Shown: positions 46,909 through 56,238, counted from the stretch's first letter. The stretch is DNA of 64,000 bases from Aureimonas endophytica (GCF_014642635.1 NZ_BMIQ01000004.1:124001-188000), one strand, 5' to 3'. The notes: generated by a model not told the origin, from the sequence alone. Program-made: numbers and translations.

Positions 46909-47957
46909 GCGCCGTGGCCCCGACCCGGCCCCGCGATCCCCGTTGGCTCGGCCTCGTCGCCGCCGGCCTGCTTCTCGCGCTCGCCATCATCGACACTCCC
47001 GGCATACTGCGCGGTATCTTCACCGCCTTCCTGCTGCTCCTGCCGGTGCCGGTCGGCGCGCTGCTGCTCCTCCTCGTTCATCGCCTCACCGGAGGCGAAT
47101 GGGGGCGGGCGATGCGCCCGGCGCTGGCGCGGGCGGCGCACGCCCTGCCGGCGGTGGCGCTTCTCGTCCTGCCGGCGCTGCTCTGGCCGTCCCTCGTCTT
47201 TCGCTGGGCGGCCGATCCCGCCAGCCGGCCCTCGACCGAACTGGCCCGGTTCTACCTCACCGCGCCCGGCCTCGCCCTGCGCAGCCTCGTCGCGCTGGCG
47301 CTCTGGAGCGGGTTCGCGCTCCTCGCCGCCGCCCGGCCGGACCGGCTGACGAAGGGGCTCGCCAGTCTCGGCCTCGTTCTCTTCGGCCTGACCGTCAGCC
47401 TCGTCGCGGTGGACTGGGTCCTGTCGCTCGACCCGCGCTTCCAGTCGAGCGCCTTCGCGATGAGCTTCACGGTCGCCTGCCTTCTCTCCGCCACCGGCTT
47501 CGCCATGGCGACGGGGCGGGGCGACCTGCCAAGGGACGACATGGCGAAACTCGCCGCCGCCTTCGCGCTGGGGCTCTTCTATCTCGATCTGATGCAGTTC
47601 CTCGTCGCCTATGATGGCAACCTGCCGGACAAGGCCGCCTGGTATCTGCGCCGGGCCGGGCCGCTCGCTTCGGTGACCCTGGCTCTCGCCTTCGTCGGCG
47701 CGGTGCTTCTGCCCTTCGCGCTGGTCCTGATCTCCGCTTGGCGCGCTTCGCCGCGCCTCCAGCGCATGGTCGGCTGGGCCGTGCTCGTCGGCATCGCGCT
47801 GCGCACGCTCTGGTGGACGGTGCCGGAATGGCAGGGCTCGGTCGCCTTCTGGCTGGCCCTGCCGCTCGCGGCGATCGCCGCCGCCGCGCTCGCTGCTCTG
47901 TTCCACGAGCGAAGCGCCTTCGCTCTCCGGGCGGGGAGGGTGATCCATGGCGCCTGA
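46905..47957 (+). CDS. actF: Alternative Complex III membrane subunit ActF
   Basis: 350 aa with about ten hydrophobic helices and almost no large loops; similar in plan to ActC and thought to be its non-redox partner with possible proton routes. Its position directly after actE and before assembly and oxidase genes fits ActF. Overlaps the next gene by 11 bases. Confidence 0.85.
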   Translation: MSAVAPTRPRDPRWLGLVAAGLLLALAIIDTPGILRGIFTAFLLLLPVPVGALLLLLVHRLTGGEWGRAMRPALARAAHALPAVALLVLPALLWPSLVFRWAADPASRPSTELARFYLTAPGLALRSLVALALWSGFALLAAARPDRLTKGLASLGLVLFGLTVSLVAVDWVLSLDPRFQSSAFAMSFTVACLLSATGFAMATGRGDLPRDDMAKLAAAFALGLFYLDLMQFLVAYDGNLPDKAAWYLRRAGPLASVTLALAFVGAVLLPFALVLISAWRASPRLQRMVGWAVLVGIALRTLWWTVPEWQGSVAFWLALPLAAIAAAALAALFHERSAFALRAGRVIHGA

Positions 47958-48465
47958 GATCGCCCGCCACGCAAAAGGCTCCGCCGCCATCCTCGCCCGT
48001 GCCTGGCAAGGGGCCGCGCATGGCCTGCGCGTCCTCGTCGCCACCGTCCTGCCGGGCAAGGTCGAGCCGGAGGCGCCGGATGTCGCGACCGGCCGCGTCC
48101 TCTGGCTGTTCCTCGGCTGGGCGCTCTTCGTGGCCGTGGCGCTCGCCGGCTTCGGCGCATACATGGCGGCGCGGCTCGACCTGTCCTCGCCCTCGCAGGA
48201 CGTGCATGCCTTGCCGGCTCCGAGGCTCCAAATCGATCCCGCCGCCGATTACGACCGGCTGGTGAGCCTCCAGACCGAGCGCCTCCGCCGGACGGAATGG
48301 GTGGACCGCGACAAGGGCATCCTCCAGATCCCGGTGGAGCGGGCGATGGCGATCCTCGTCGGGCGCGGGCCGGCGGCCTTCGCGCCGCTCACCTCCGTGG
48401 CGCCGCCCGACGATGCCCGCACCCGCGCCGTCGGCGCCGCGACGGCGGCGGGGGCTTCGCGATGA
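47947..48465 (+). CDS. Unnamed membrane-anchored protein in the ACIII-caa3 operon
   Basis: 172 aa with one membrane helix at about residues 52-72 and a periplasmic tail that contains LVSLQTERLRRTEWVDRDKG and ILQIPVERAMAILVGRG. This tail pattern (a short helix ending in a W-V-D turn, then an I-P-x-x-R-A-M stretch) is seen in small proteins beside sco and cox genes. I do not know a named function. Co-translation with sco suggests a role in oxidase assembly. Confidence 0.75.
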   Translation: MAPEIARHAKGSAAILARAWQGAAHGLRVLVATVLPGKVEPEAPDVATGRVLWLFLGWALFVAVALAGFGAYMAARLDLSSPSQDVHALPAPRLQIDPAADYDRLVSLQTERLRRTEWVDRDKGILQIPVERAMAILVGRGPAAFAPLTSVAPPDDARTRAVGAATAAGASR

Positions 48466-49478
48466 GACGCGGGCCGGACCCTCGCGGCCGCGCGGATCGA
48501 AGGCTCACGCCTTCGCACCCCCCTCTGCCTGCCGGCATCTCCCCCTCAAGGGGGGAGATCAGGCTAATCGCGGACGACAGGGCCCGGCATCGTTGCGGTG
48601 GCGGGAGCGGCGGAGCCGTTGGGCGGCGTTCTTCCTCGCCAGGACGGCGATCCGGGTCCTCGCCCTCCATCCTGGCCTCGATCCTCTGCGTGGCGCTCCT
48701 CGCGCTGGCCTTCCTGTCGCTGCCGGGCCCGGAGGCCCGCGCGGCGCTGGCGCCGGCGGATCTGGCGGCGGTCGAGCTGGCGCCGCCGCCCGGCGCGCGT
48801 CTGCCGCTCGGCGCCGTGCTGACGGAGGGCGGTCAGCCGACGACGCTCGGCCGCCTTCTCGCCGCCCGCCCGGTCTCGCTTCTCGTCTTCGCCGACTTCA
48901 CCTGCCAAAGCGTCTGCGGCGCCGAGCTCGCCATCGCGGGTGCCTCGCTGGCCGATCCGGCGCTCGCCGATCTCGATGCCGGGCTCATCGTGATCGGCCT
49001 CGATCCGAAGGACGGACCGGAAACCGCGCGCCGCCTCGCGGACCGGACGCTCGCCGGCCTGCCGCCCGGCCTCGCCGCGCGCCTGCACATCTTCCATGCG
49101 GATGCCGCAACGCTCGCGGCGCTGACGGCGAGCGCCGGCTATCGCTATCGCTACGATGCGGAGACCGATCAGTTCGCCCATCCGGCGGCGCTGCTGACCC
49201 TTGCGCCGGACGGGCGCATCGGCCGCCCGCTCGCCGGCCTGTCGCTGATGCCGGACACGCTGCGTCATGCCCTTGTCGAGACGGGCGAGGGGCGCGTCGG
49301 CGGTCTGGCGGAGCGGATCATGCTGCGATGCTATGCCTTCGATCCGGCGAGCGGGCTCTACACCGCCGACATCAAGCTGGCGCTGCGGCTTGCCGGCCTC
49401 GGCACGCTCCTGGCGCTCGGCCTTGCCCTCGCCGGCCTCGTGCGGCGCGCGGCGCGGCTCGGCGGAGGCGCGCGATGA
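48462..49478 (+). CDS. Sco1/SenC-like copper chaperone with C-terminal membrane helix
   Basis: 338 aa. A membrane helix (about 68-90) precedes a thioredoxin-like domain with the copper-binding cysteines C148 and C152 (TCQSVC) and the ligand histidine H240 (FAHPAAL). A second hydrophobic helix lies near the C-terminus. It loads copper into the CuA site of the downstream subunit II. ATG at 48462 overlaps the previous stop by 4 bases. The first 65 residues are Arg/Pro-rich and contain a REP-like palindrome read in frame, so the conserved protein begins later than the start codon. Confidence 0.8.
   Translation: MRRGPDPRGRADRRLTPSHPPLPAGISPSRGEIRLIADDRARHRCGGGSGGAVGRRSSSPGRRSGSSPSILASILCVALLALAFLSLPGPEARAALAPADLAAVELAPPPGARLPLGAVLTEGGQPTTLGRLLAARPVSLLVFADFTCQSVCGAELAIAGASLADPALADLDAGLIVIGLDPKDGPETARRLADRTLAGLPPGLAARLHIFHADAATLAALTASAGYRYRYDAETDQFAHPAALLTLAPDGRIGRPLAGLSLMPDTLRHALVETGEGRVGGLAERIMLRCYAFDPASGLYTADIKLALRLAGLGTLLALGLALAGLVRRAARLGGGAR
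48517..48559. repeat. Single REP-like palindrome inside the sco gene (copy 4)
   Basis: CTGCCTGCCGGCATCTCCCC followed by CTCAAGGGGGGAGAT contains a near-perfect stem (48537-48546 with 48549-48559, one extra G). It carries the same CTGCCGGCA arm as the other repeat copies but a different core. It lies within the coding frame of sco without breaking it. Confidence 0.7.
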
Positions 49479-50437
49479 ACGCCAATCCGATCTTCTGGCT
49501 GCCCTCGGCCAGCGTCCAGGGCCACGCGGTCGATACGCTGTTCTTCGCCCTTCTGCTCGTCTCGGGACTGGTGATCCTGCTCGTCTTCGGGCTGATCGTC
49601 AGTTTCGCGGTGCGCTATCGCCACGGCTCGCCGGCGCCGCGCGGCGAGATGCCGGCGCTCATCCGGCGCGAATTCGAGATCGGCTGGACGGCCGCGACCT
49701 TCTTCCTCTTCCTGTTCCTGTTCTGGTGGGCGGCGGCCTCGCAGCTCTCCGGCTACGATCCGCCGCAGGAGGCGATGGAGGTGCATGTCACCGCCAAGCA
49801 ATGGATGTTCAAGACGCAACAGCCGAGCGGCCCGCGCGAGATCAACAGCCTGCACATTCCGGTCGACACGCCGGTCCGCCTCGCCATGACCTCGGAGGAC
49901 GTGATCCATTCCTTCTGGGTGCCGGCCTTCCGCTTCAAGCGCGACATCCTGCCGGGCCGGCTGACGCAGGGCTGGTTCCAGGCCGACCGGGTCGGCACCT
50001 ATCATCTCTTCTGCGCCGAGCTTTGCGGCACCGACCATTCGGTGATGGGCGGCAGCGTCACGGTCCTGTCGAAGTCCGACTATGCCGCATGGCTGCGCGC
50101 CCAGCCGCAGGGCGACGATCTCGGCGAGGCAGGCGGGCGGCTCTTCGTCCGGCTCGGCTGCGCCGGCTGCCATGCCGGACGCTCGCCTGTTCACGCGCCC
50201 GATCTCGCCGGGCTCTGGAACCGCACCATCCCGCTCGCCGACGGCTCTCAAGTCCTGGTCGACGAGCGCTATCTCCGCGACTCGATCCTCCAGCCCCGGC
50301 GCGAGATCGCCGCCGGCTACGAGCCGATCATGCCAAGCTTCGCCGGCAGCGTCTCGGAGGACGAACTCGCCCAGCTCGTCGCCTATATCCGTGCGCTGGG
50401 CGCGGCGGACCCTGCCGGGGAGACCACGACACGATGA
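49475..50437 (+). CDS. coxB: caa3-type cytochrome c oxidase subunit II with fused cytochrome c
   Basis: 320 aa. Two membrane helices (about 20-48 and 68-90) precede the cupredoxin domain with the CuA ligands H145, C180, C184, H188 and M191 ([12 protein letters not shown]). A C-terminal cytochrome c domain has CAGCH at 229-233. The fused heme allows direct acceptance of electrons from ACIII. Starts inside the sco stop and overlaps coxA by 4 bases. Confidence 0.93.
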   Translation: MNANPIFWLPSASVQGHAVDTLFFALLLVSGLVILLVFGLIVSFAVRYRHGSPAPRGEMPALIRREFEIGWTAATFFLFLFLFWWAAASQLSGYDPPQEAMEVHVTAKQWMFKTQQPSGPREINSLHIPVDTPVRLAMTSEDVIHSFWVPAFRFKRDILPGRLTQGWFQADRVGTYHLFCAELCGTDHSVMGGSVTVLSKSDYAAWLRAQPQGDDLGEAGGRLFVRLGCAGCHAGRSPVHAPDLAGLWNRTIPLADGSQVLVDERYLRDSILQPRREIAAGYEPIMPSFAGSVSEDELAQLVAYIRALGAADPAGETTTR

Positions 50438-52143
50438 GCGACGCAAGCCTCGACGCCGCCGAGATCGCCCGCCGCCACGCGCCGCTCGGCGAGATCGCTG
50501 AGGGCAGCTATCTCACCGCCGGGCGCTCGCTGCGCTCCTGGCTCCTCACGACGGACCACAAGCGGATCGCGCTCCTTTATTTCGGCTCGATCACCATCTT
50601 CTTCTTCATCGGCGGCATCGCCGCGACGCTGATCCGCCTGGAGCTGATCGCGCCAGAGGGCCGCTTCTTCACCAATGACGGCTACAACAAGCTCTTCACG
50701 CTGCATGGCGTGGTGATGGTCTGGTTCTTCCTCGTCCCCTCCATCCCGACGAGCTTCGGCAACTTCCTCCTGCCGCTGATGATCGGGGCGAAGGACATGG
50801 CCTTTCCGCGCCTCAACCTTCTGTCCTGGTATCTCAACATCGTCGGCGGGCTCTGCGTCGTCGCCTGCCTGGTCCTCGGCGGCGTCGATACGGGCTGGAC
50901 CTTCTATACGCCCTTCTCCTCGCTCTTCTCGAACGGCTATGTGGCGCTCGCCGCCTTCGCGGTCTTCGTCGCCGGCTTCTCGACCATCGCGACGGGCGTC
51001 AACTTCATCGTCACCATCCATGTGCTCCGGGCGCCGGGCATGACCTGGCGGCGGCTGCCGCTCTTCGTCTGGACGCAATATGCGACGGCGCTCGTCATCG
51101 TGCTGGCGACGCCGGTGCTCGCCATCTCGCTCCTGCTCCTCATGGCGGAGCGGCTCTTCGGCTTGCCGATCTTCGATCCCGCCCATGGCGGCGACCCGGT
51201 GCTGTTCCAGCATCTCTTCTGGTTCTACAGCCACCCGGCCGTCTATATCATGGTGCTGCCGGCCTTCGGGGTGATCTCGGAACTCGTCGCCTGCTTCGCC
51301 CGCCGCCGCGTCTTCGGCTATACGGCGATGATCTACGCCATCCTCGGCATCGCGGTGATCGGCTTCTTCGTCTGGGGCCACCACATGTTCGTCGCCGGCA
51401 TGTCGCCCTTCGCGGCGGTAGTCTTCTCCTTCCTCTCCTTCGTCGTCGCGGTGCCCTCGGCCATCAAGGTCTTCAACTGGACCTTCACGCTCTATCGCGG
51501 CCAGATCTATTTCGAGGCGCCGATGCTCTATGCGCTGGGCTTCATCGGCCTCTTCACGGTGGGCGGCCTGTCGGGCCTCTTCACCGCCTCGCTGCCGGTC
51601 GATATCCACGTCACGGACAGCTATTTCGTCGTCGCCCATTTCCACTACATCATGGTGGGCGGGGCGGTGTCGGCCTTTTTCGGCGCGCTGCATTTCTGGT
51701 GGCCGAAGATCACCGGGCGCATGGCGCCGGACGGCTGGGCGCGCTTCGCCGCCATCCTCATGTATTTCGGCTTCAACTTCACCTTCTTCCCGCAATTCCT
51801 CATGGGCTATCTGGGAATGAACCGGCGCTACCATCACTATGCGCCGGAATTCCAGATCTACCATGTCACCTCCTCGGCCGGCGCGGCGGTGCTGGCCGCC
51901 GCCTATCTCCTGCCGATGGTCTATCTCACCTGGTCGCTGCGCTACGGCCGGCGCGCCGAGCCCAATCCCTGGGGCGCGACGGGGCTCGAATGGCAGACGA
52001 CCTCGCCGCCGCCGCGCGAGAACTTCTCCCGTCCGCCGATCGTCACGGAAGAGGCCTATATCTATCACCCGGAGCGCGAGGCGCCGGGACACGAGGAGCC
52101 GGAGAAGCGTCGGCCGCACAGCGCGCAGGGCACGCCCGCATGA
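50434..52143 (+). CDS. coxA: Cytochrome c oxidase subunit I, A2-type
   Basis: 569 aa heme-copper oxidase with twelve helices. The heme and copper histidines are visible in [26 protein letters not shown] and [11 protein letters not shown]. The glutamate of the GHPEV motif is replaced by YSHPAV, which marks A2-type enzymes, as in Rhodothermus and Thermus-like caa3 oxidases. Proton-pumping oxygen reduction. The 4-base overlap defines start 50434. Confidence 0.94.
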   Translation: MSDASLDAAEIARRHAPLGEIAEGSYLTAGRSLRSWLLTTDHKRIALLYFGSITIFFFIGGIAATLIRLELIAPEGRFFTNDGYNKLFTLHGVVMVWFFLVPSIPTSFGNFLLPLMIGAKDMAFPRLNLLSWYLNIVGGLCVVACLVLGGVDTGWTFYTPFSSLFSNGYVALAAFAVFVAGFSTIATGVNFIVTIHVLRAPGMTWRRLPLFVWTQYATALVIVLATPVLAISLLLLMAERLFGLPIFDPAHGGDPVLFQHLFWFYSHPAVYIMVLPAFGVISELVACFARRRVFGYTAMIYAILGIAVIGFFVWGHHMFVAGMSPFAAVVFSFLSFVVAVPSAIKVFNWTFTLYRGQIYFEAPMLYALGFIGLFTVGGLSGLFTASLPVDIHVTDSYFVVAHFHYIMVGGAVSAFFGALHFWWPKITGRMAPDGWARFAAILMYFGFNFTFFPQFLMGYLGMNRRYHHYAPEFQIYHVTSSAGAAVLAAAYLLPMVYLTWSLRYGRRAEPNPWGATGLEWQTTSPPPRENFSRPPIVTEEAYIYHPEREAPGHEEPEKRRPHSAQGTPA

Positions 52144-52781
52144 GCGCCGGCTCCGCCCTCAACGAGCCCTTCGAGGACCTCGGCCGCCAGCGCCTCGCGG
52201 CGCGCTTCGGCATGTGGTGCTTCCTCGCCAGCGAGATCCTGTTCTTCGGCAGCCTGTTCCTCTGCTTCCTGGTCTATCGCCAGCTCCATCCGAACGAGAT
52301 GCTGGCGGCGGGCCGCGAGACCAACATCGTCTTCGGCAGTCTCAACACCGCCATCCTCCTCGCCTCCAGCGTCACCATGGCCGTGGCCGACAAGGCGGCG
52401 GAAGAGGGCCTGCGGCGGGATGCGCTGCGCTGCCTCGGCCTCACCGCCGCGCTCGGCCTCGCCTTTCTCGTGGTGAAGGGCTTCGAATATCGCGAGGATG
52501 TCGAGAAGCATCTCTGGCCGGGGCCGGACTTCGCCTTCGGCGACTCGCCCGCGCGCCTCTTCTACGGCTTCTACTGGACGATGACCGGCGTCCATGCCCT
52601 GCATCTCACCATCGGCATCGCGACGGTGGCGCTGGTGATGCTGCGCATCCGCCAGGGCCGCCTGCCGTTCCGCGACAGCGCGACGCTGCCGGTGCTCGGC
52701 CTCTACTGGCATCTCGTCGATATCGTCTGGATCTTCCTTTATCCGCTGCTCTATCTCGGCGGCCGGGCGGGCGGGGCGTGA
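52140..52781 (+). CDS. coxC: Cytochrome c oxidase subunit III
   Basis: 213 aa with about five to six helices. [20 protein letters not shown] near residue 22 and [17 protein letters not shown] near 143, then [18 protein letters not shown] at the end, are the subunit III signatures. The bacterial caa3 form lacks the first two helices of long subunit III. Starts inside the coxA stop and overlaps the GTG of the subunit IV gene. Confidence 0.92.
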   Translation: MSAGSALNEPFEDLGRQRLAARFGMWCFLASEILFFGSLFLCFLVYRQLHPNEMLAAGRETNIVFGSLNTAILLASSVTMAVADKAAEEGLRRDALRCLGLTAALGLAFLVVKGFEYREDVEKHLWPGPDFAFGDSPARLFYGFYWTMTGVHALHLTIGIATVALVMLRIRQGRLPFRDSATLPVLGLYWHLVDIVWIFLYPLLYLGGRAGGA

Positions 52782-53164
52782 GCGCGGCGCGGCCCTCCGG
52801 GCGGAAGACGGGCGGCGGCCTCGCGCTCTGGCGCGGCCCGCTCGCCGTCGGCGCGGCGCTGATGCTGCTCCTCGCCGCGACGCTCGGCCTCGCCTATCTC
52901 CCGATGGGCGCGGCGAACGGCCCGGTCTCCTACGCCATCGCGCTCCTGAAGGCGCTCCTCGTCGCCCTCGTCTTCATGAAGCTCGTCCGTTCGCCAGCGC
53001 TCTTCGCCCTCGCGGCCCTTGCCGGCTGCTTCTGGCTGGCGGCCCTCTTCACCATGACGCTGACGGACTACCCGTTCCGCCTCGCCGGCGAACGCCTGCC
53101 GGGCTTCCCGCAGGAGGCGCCCGCCGATCCGGCGCCGGTCGCCGCCAGCGGCCTGCCGCGCTGA
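52778..53164 (+). CDS. Cytochrome c oxidase subunit IV (caa3 CtaF/CoxD-like)
   Basis: 128 aa with three membrane helices (about 22-40, 50-68 and 76-95) and a Pro/Ala-rich tail. YAIALLKALLVALVFMKL is the COX4_pro signature. Starts with GTG 52778 inside the coxC stop. Stabilises the oxidase. Last gene of the ACIII-caa3 run. Confidence 0.83.
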   Translation: MSAARPSGRKTGGGLALWRGPLAVGAALMLLLAATLGLAYLPMGAANGPVSYAIALLKALLVALVFMKLVRSPALFALAALAGCFWLAALFTMTLTDYPFRLAGERLPGFPQEAPADPAPVAASGLPR

Positions 53165-53197
53165 GCGGCGCTCGCCGGCGGGCGTCGCGGCCGGCGA

Positions 53198-53213
53198 CGT
53201 TTCACGTGAAACG
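53198..53213. other. parS-like palindrome
   Basis: CGTTTCACGTGAAACG is a perfect 16-bp palindrome. Its inner 14 bases equal the core of the bacterial chromosome centromere parS (TGTTTCACGTGAAACA), with only the outermost pair changed. It lies between the convergent ends of the caa3 operon and ppk2, outside both genes. ParB binding is inferred from sequence alone. Confidence 0.65.
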
Positions 53214-53218
53214 CTTCG

Positions 53219-54028
53219 TCAACCTTTCTCCGCCGCGATCGCCTGTTCGGCGGCCTCGCGCACGTTCGGCGGCAGCGGCTTCGGGGTGAGGTCGAGCCCG
53301 GCCGACAGGTCGTCGACGATATGCTGGATGGCGGTGACGCGCGAATATTTCTTGTGGTTCGAGGCGACGACATGCCAAGGCGCCGCCTCGGTGGAGGTCT
53401 TGGCGATCATCTCCTCGCCGGCCTCGATATAGGCGTCCCACTTGCCGCGATTGCGGAAATCCTCGGCCGAGAGCTTCCAGCGCTTCAGCGGATCGTCCAT
53501 GCGCTTCACGAAGCGTTCGAGCTGCTCCTTGCGGTCGATGGCGAGGAAGATCTTCACCACCCGCGTGCCGTTGTCGGTGAGGAGGCGCTCGAACTCGTTG
53601 ATCTCGCGATAGGCGCGGCGCCAGTCCGTCTCCGGCGTGATCGCCTCGACGCGCTCCACCAGGACGCGGCCGTACCAGGAGCGGTCGAAGACGGCGATCT
53701 CGCCCTTGCCGGGCAGGCGCTGCCAGAAGCGCGACAGATAATGGCGCTTCAGTTCCTCCGGCGTCGGCGCCGCGATCGGCCAGACCTTGAAGCCGCGCGG
53801 ATCCAGCACGTTCGAGATGCGCCGGATCGTGCCGCCCTTGCCGGCCGCGTCCCAGCCCTCGAAGACGATGACGGCGGAATGGTCGGAGCCGAGATAGGCC
53901 TGCTCGATCCGGACCAGCATGGTCTGGAGCTCGGCGATCCGCTCGTCATAGTCCACGCTCTTCGGCAGTTCCCGGTCCATGTCCTCCTTCGCGAAGGAGA
54001 AGCCGCCCTTCTTGTCGTCCTTGGCCAT
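53219..54028 (-). CDS. ppk2: Polyphosphate kinase 2
   Basis: 269 aa single-domain PPK2. Walker A GWDAAGKGG (residues 58-66), DRSWYGR with D115 and the lid arginines, and KRWKLSAEDFRNR near 180 are intact. It uses polyphosphate to phosphorylate nucleoside di- or monophosphates. GGAGCATCCA precedes ATG 54028. Lies between two respiratory operons; an energy-metabolism link is natural but not shown. Confidence 0.93.
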   Translation of the reverse strand: MAKDDKKGGFSFAKEDMDRELPKSVDYDERIAELQTMLVRIEQAYLGSDHSAVIVFEGWDAAGKGGTIRRISNVLDPRGFKVWPIAAPTPEELKRHYLSRFWQRLPGKGEIAVFDRSWYGRVLVERVEAITPETDWRRAYREINEFERLLTDNGTRVVKIFLAIDRKEQLERFVKRMDDPLKRWKLSAEDFRNRGKWDAYIEAGEEMIAKTSTEAAPWHVVASNHKKYSRVTAIQHIVDDLSAGLDLTPKPLPPNVREAAEQAIAAEKG

Positions 54029-54180
54029 TGGATGCTCCGTGAATGGTGCTCCATATCTGCGGCAGGACGCGGCCGCGGCGAGCCGTTCACGGAGCGTTCA
54101 GTTGGAAGGGCCTATCGGGCATGGATCGGATGCGCACGGCCCAAGCGCCGCACCCGCCCATCCCCTGGAGACGAAGAGGC

Positions 54181-54858
54181 ATGTTCCGCAAGGCAGTCAG
54201 ACTTCTCGCGCTCGGCCTCGGCCTGACGCTTCCCGCCGGGGCGGCGCTGGCCGCGACGACGGCGGTGGTGACGAACGATCTCAACATCCGCACCGGCCCC
54301 TCGGCGCGCTACCAGCGCTACGGCACGATTCCGGCCGGCGACCAGGTGACGGTCTTCGGCTGCCTGCGCGGCTACAACTGGTGCGACGTCGGCTGGGACG
54401 GCGAGCGCGGCTGGGTGCACGGCGCCTATCTCGCCTATGTCGGCCAGCGCTACTACCGCCAGCCGATCCCGCAGATCGCGGTGCGGATCGGCGTGCCGGT
54501 CTATGGCTTCGACCCTTACGACTACCATCGCCGCTACTATGTCGGACGGCCCTGGTATCACGACCGCTATCTGGACCGTCCGCGCTATGACCGCCCCCGC
54601 TACGAGCGCCCGGATTACGACCGGCGCGACGACGATGACGGCGAGCGCTGGCGGCGCGACCGCGACCGCGACCGGCAGGCCTATGGCGACAGCATCGCGC
54701 CGCCGCCCCCGCCGCCGCCGCGCCCCTATGACGACCGCTACGGCCGCCGCCTGCCGCCGCCTCCGCCGCCGGGCGGCGACGACTTCCGTCGCGACGGCCC
54801 CGACCGCGATCTCTACGACAACGACCGCTTCGATCCGCGCCGCCGCTATCTGGACTGA
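54181..54858 (+). CDS. Exported SH3-domain protein with charged, Pro-rich tail
   Basis: 225 aa. Signal peptide (cleavage after AALAA, near residue 24), then a bacterial SH3 domain (about 28-85: VVTNDLNIRTGPSARYQRYG, then WCDVGWDGERGWVHGAYL). From residue 115 on, the protein is low-complexity: tandem Y-D/R-R-P units, Arg/Asp runs and two poly-proline blocks. Such proteins are envelope or peptidoglycan-associated. GGAGACGAAGAGG precedes ATG 54181. Confidence 0.85.
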   Translation: MFRKAVRLLALGLGLTLPAGAALAATTAVVTNDLNIRTGPSARYQRYGTIPAGDQVTVFGCLRGYNWCDVGWDGERGWVHGAYLAYVGQRYYRQPIPQIAVRIGVPVYGFDPYDYHRRYYVGRPWYHDRYLDRPRYDRPRYERPDYDRRDDDDGERWRRDRDRDRQAYGDSIAPPPPPPPRPYDDRYGRRLPPPPPPGGDDFRRDGPDRDLYDNDRFDPRRRYLD

Positions 54859-54941
54859 TCCCTGCGGAACTTTCCGGGCGGGTGGCGAAACGGCGAGACG
54901 CCGATAGCCGCCCGCAGGCAAGAGGCGAGGGAGCGAATCCA

Positions 54942-54961
54942 AAACTAAGCCGGCTTAGTTT
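54942..54961. terminator. Perfect 20-bp palindrome between convergent genes
   Basis: AAACTAAGCCGGCTTAGTTT overlaps the stop codon of the tri-heme cytochrome gene on the minus strand and follows the SH3 gene on the plus strand. Each arm ends in a short T-run, so it can act as a bidirectional terminator. Confidence 0.65.
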
Positions 54962-56238
54962 CCTGCCGGTTGCCCCTCGTACCAGAGCGAGAGGGCCTCG
55001 ATCTGCTCGTCGGTGAGGTGGATCGCGATCTCGGTCATCAGCGGGGCGGCGGCGGTGCCGCCGCGATGCCCCTCCTTCCAGAGATGGAGATGGGTGGAGA
55101 GATACCAGGCCGGCTGGCCGGCGAGCCTCGGATAGAGCGGGTCGGCCGCGCGCCGCCCGTCGCCATGGCAGGTCTCGCAGGCCGGGATCTTCTGGTCGGG
55201 CAGGCCGGTGCGGGCGAGGCTCTCGCCGAGCGCCAGAAGGCCCGGCCGGTCGTATGGCGGGCCGTGGCCGGCGCTCGGCGCCACCACCTGGCCGATCGCC
55301 GTCCGGCTGGCGGAGGCCGCCGCCGCATCGACCATCGGTGACGGCGCGGGCCTATCCGGGACGGTGCTCGCTTGCGGCGTTTCGGGCAGGCCCGGCGCGG
55401 TGCCGGGCGTCGCCGCGCCGGAACCTGTGCCCTGGGCCGGCTGGCGGGCATAATGGGCGGCGAGTTCGGCGAGAATTTCCGGCGGATAGCGGGTCGCGGC
55501 CGGCTGCATGAAGCCGCTTTCGCGCCGGCCCTCGGCATAGGCCGTCAGGGTCTCGCGCAGATAGGCTTCGGGCTGGCCGCCGATCGCCGGAAAGGCGCCG
55601 CCCCCGGTGCCGCCGTCGCGGCCATGGCAGCGGGCGCAATCGGCGAGCGCGACCGTGCCGAGCCCCGACAGCGCGGCGCTGGCCTGGCCGACCGGCGCGG
55701 GCGTGCCGTCCGGGCCGCCGAGCGCGAGGTCGCGATAGGTCTCCGGCTTCATGCCCGGCAAGGCGCGCAGGAAGGCGACCATCGCCCAGACCTCGTCGGG
55801 CCGATGCTGCGTCGCCCAGGAGGGCATGCCGGAATATTTGATGCCGTGCTGGCCGATCCAGAACAGTTCGCGGTCGCGCCATTCGCCGACCTTCGTTTCC
55901 AGGCGCGGCGGCAGCGGCGTCATCGAGCGGAACTCCGCCGTCTGGGCGATGCCCGGCGCGCCGTGGCAGGGCGCGCAGCCGGTGGCGAAATGGCCCGCCG
56001 CCCGCCGCACCAGCCGCGCGTCGGCGAGATCGACATCCTTCGGCACGGCGATCGTCAGGGATTGCGTCGCGACGGCGTTCCGCAGCGTCCAGTGCAAGAA
56101 CCATTCGACCGGCGCGAAATGGCCGGTATTGGCGGCGACGGAGACGAGGCCGGACCAGCCGACGGCGAGGGCGCCGAGAAGGGCGAAGGCGGCGGCGCCG
56201 GCGAGCGTCTTCCAGGTGAGGAGGATGGGGATCTTCAT
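54955..56238 (-). CDS. Membrane-anchored tri-heme cytochrome c
   Basis: 427 aa. One N-terminal helix (about 10-35) and three cytochrome c domains with CAPCH (88-92), CARCH (about 201) and CETCH (about 367); each is followed by a methionine that could be the sixth ligand. A Pro/Ala-rich linker separates the second and third. Probably the electron donor to the oxidase encoded just upstream in the same operon. The start overlaps the ctaG-like stop by 4 bases; a longer open frame upstream lies inside that gene and is not used. Confidence 0.85.
   Translation of the reverse strand: MKIPILLTWKTLAGAAAFALLGALAVGWSGLVSVAANTGHFAPVEWFLHWTLRNAVATQSLTIAVPKDVDLADARLVRRAAGHFATGCAPCHGAPGIAQTAEFRSMTPLPPRLETKVGEWRDRELFWIGQHGIKYSGMPSWATQHRPDEVWAMVAFLRALPGMKPETYRDLALGGPDGTPAPVGQASAALSGLGTVALADCARCHGRDGGTGGGAFPAIGGQPEAYLRETLTAYAEGRRESGFMQPAATRYPPEILAELAAHYARQPAQGTGSGAATPGTAPGLPETPQASTVPDRPAPSPMVDAAAASASRTAIGQVVAPSAGHGPPYDRPGLLALGESLARTGLPDQKIPACETCHGDGRRAADPLYPRLAGQPAWYLSTHLHLWKEGHRGGTAAAPLMTEIAIHLTDEQIEALSLWYEGQPAGN

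Noticed and set aside
48297-48461. A longer sco reading that begins inside the upstream gene
   Set aside because: It overlaps coding sequence in another frame by 165 bases; ATG 48462 with the operon's usual 4-base overlap is much better.
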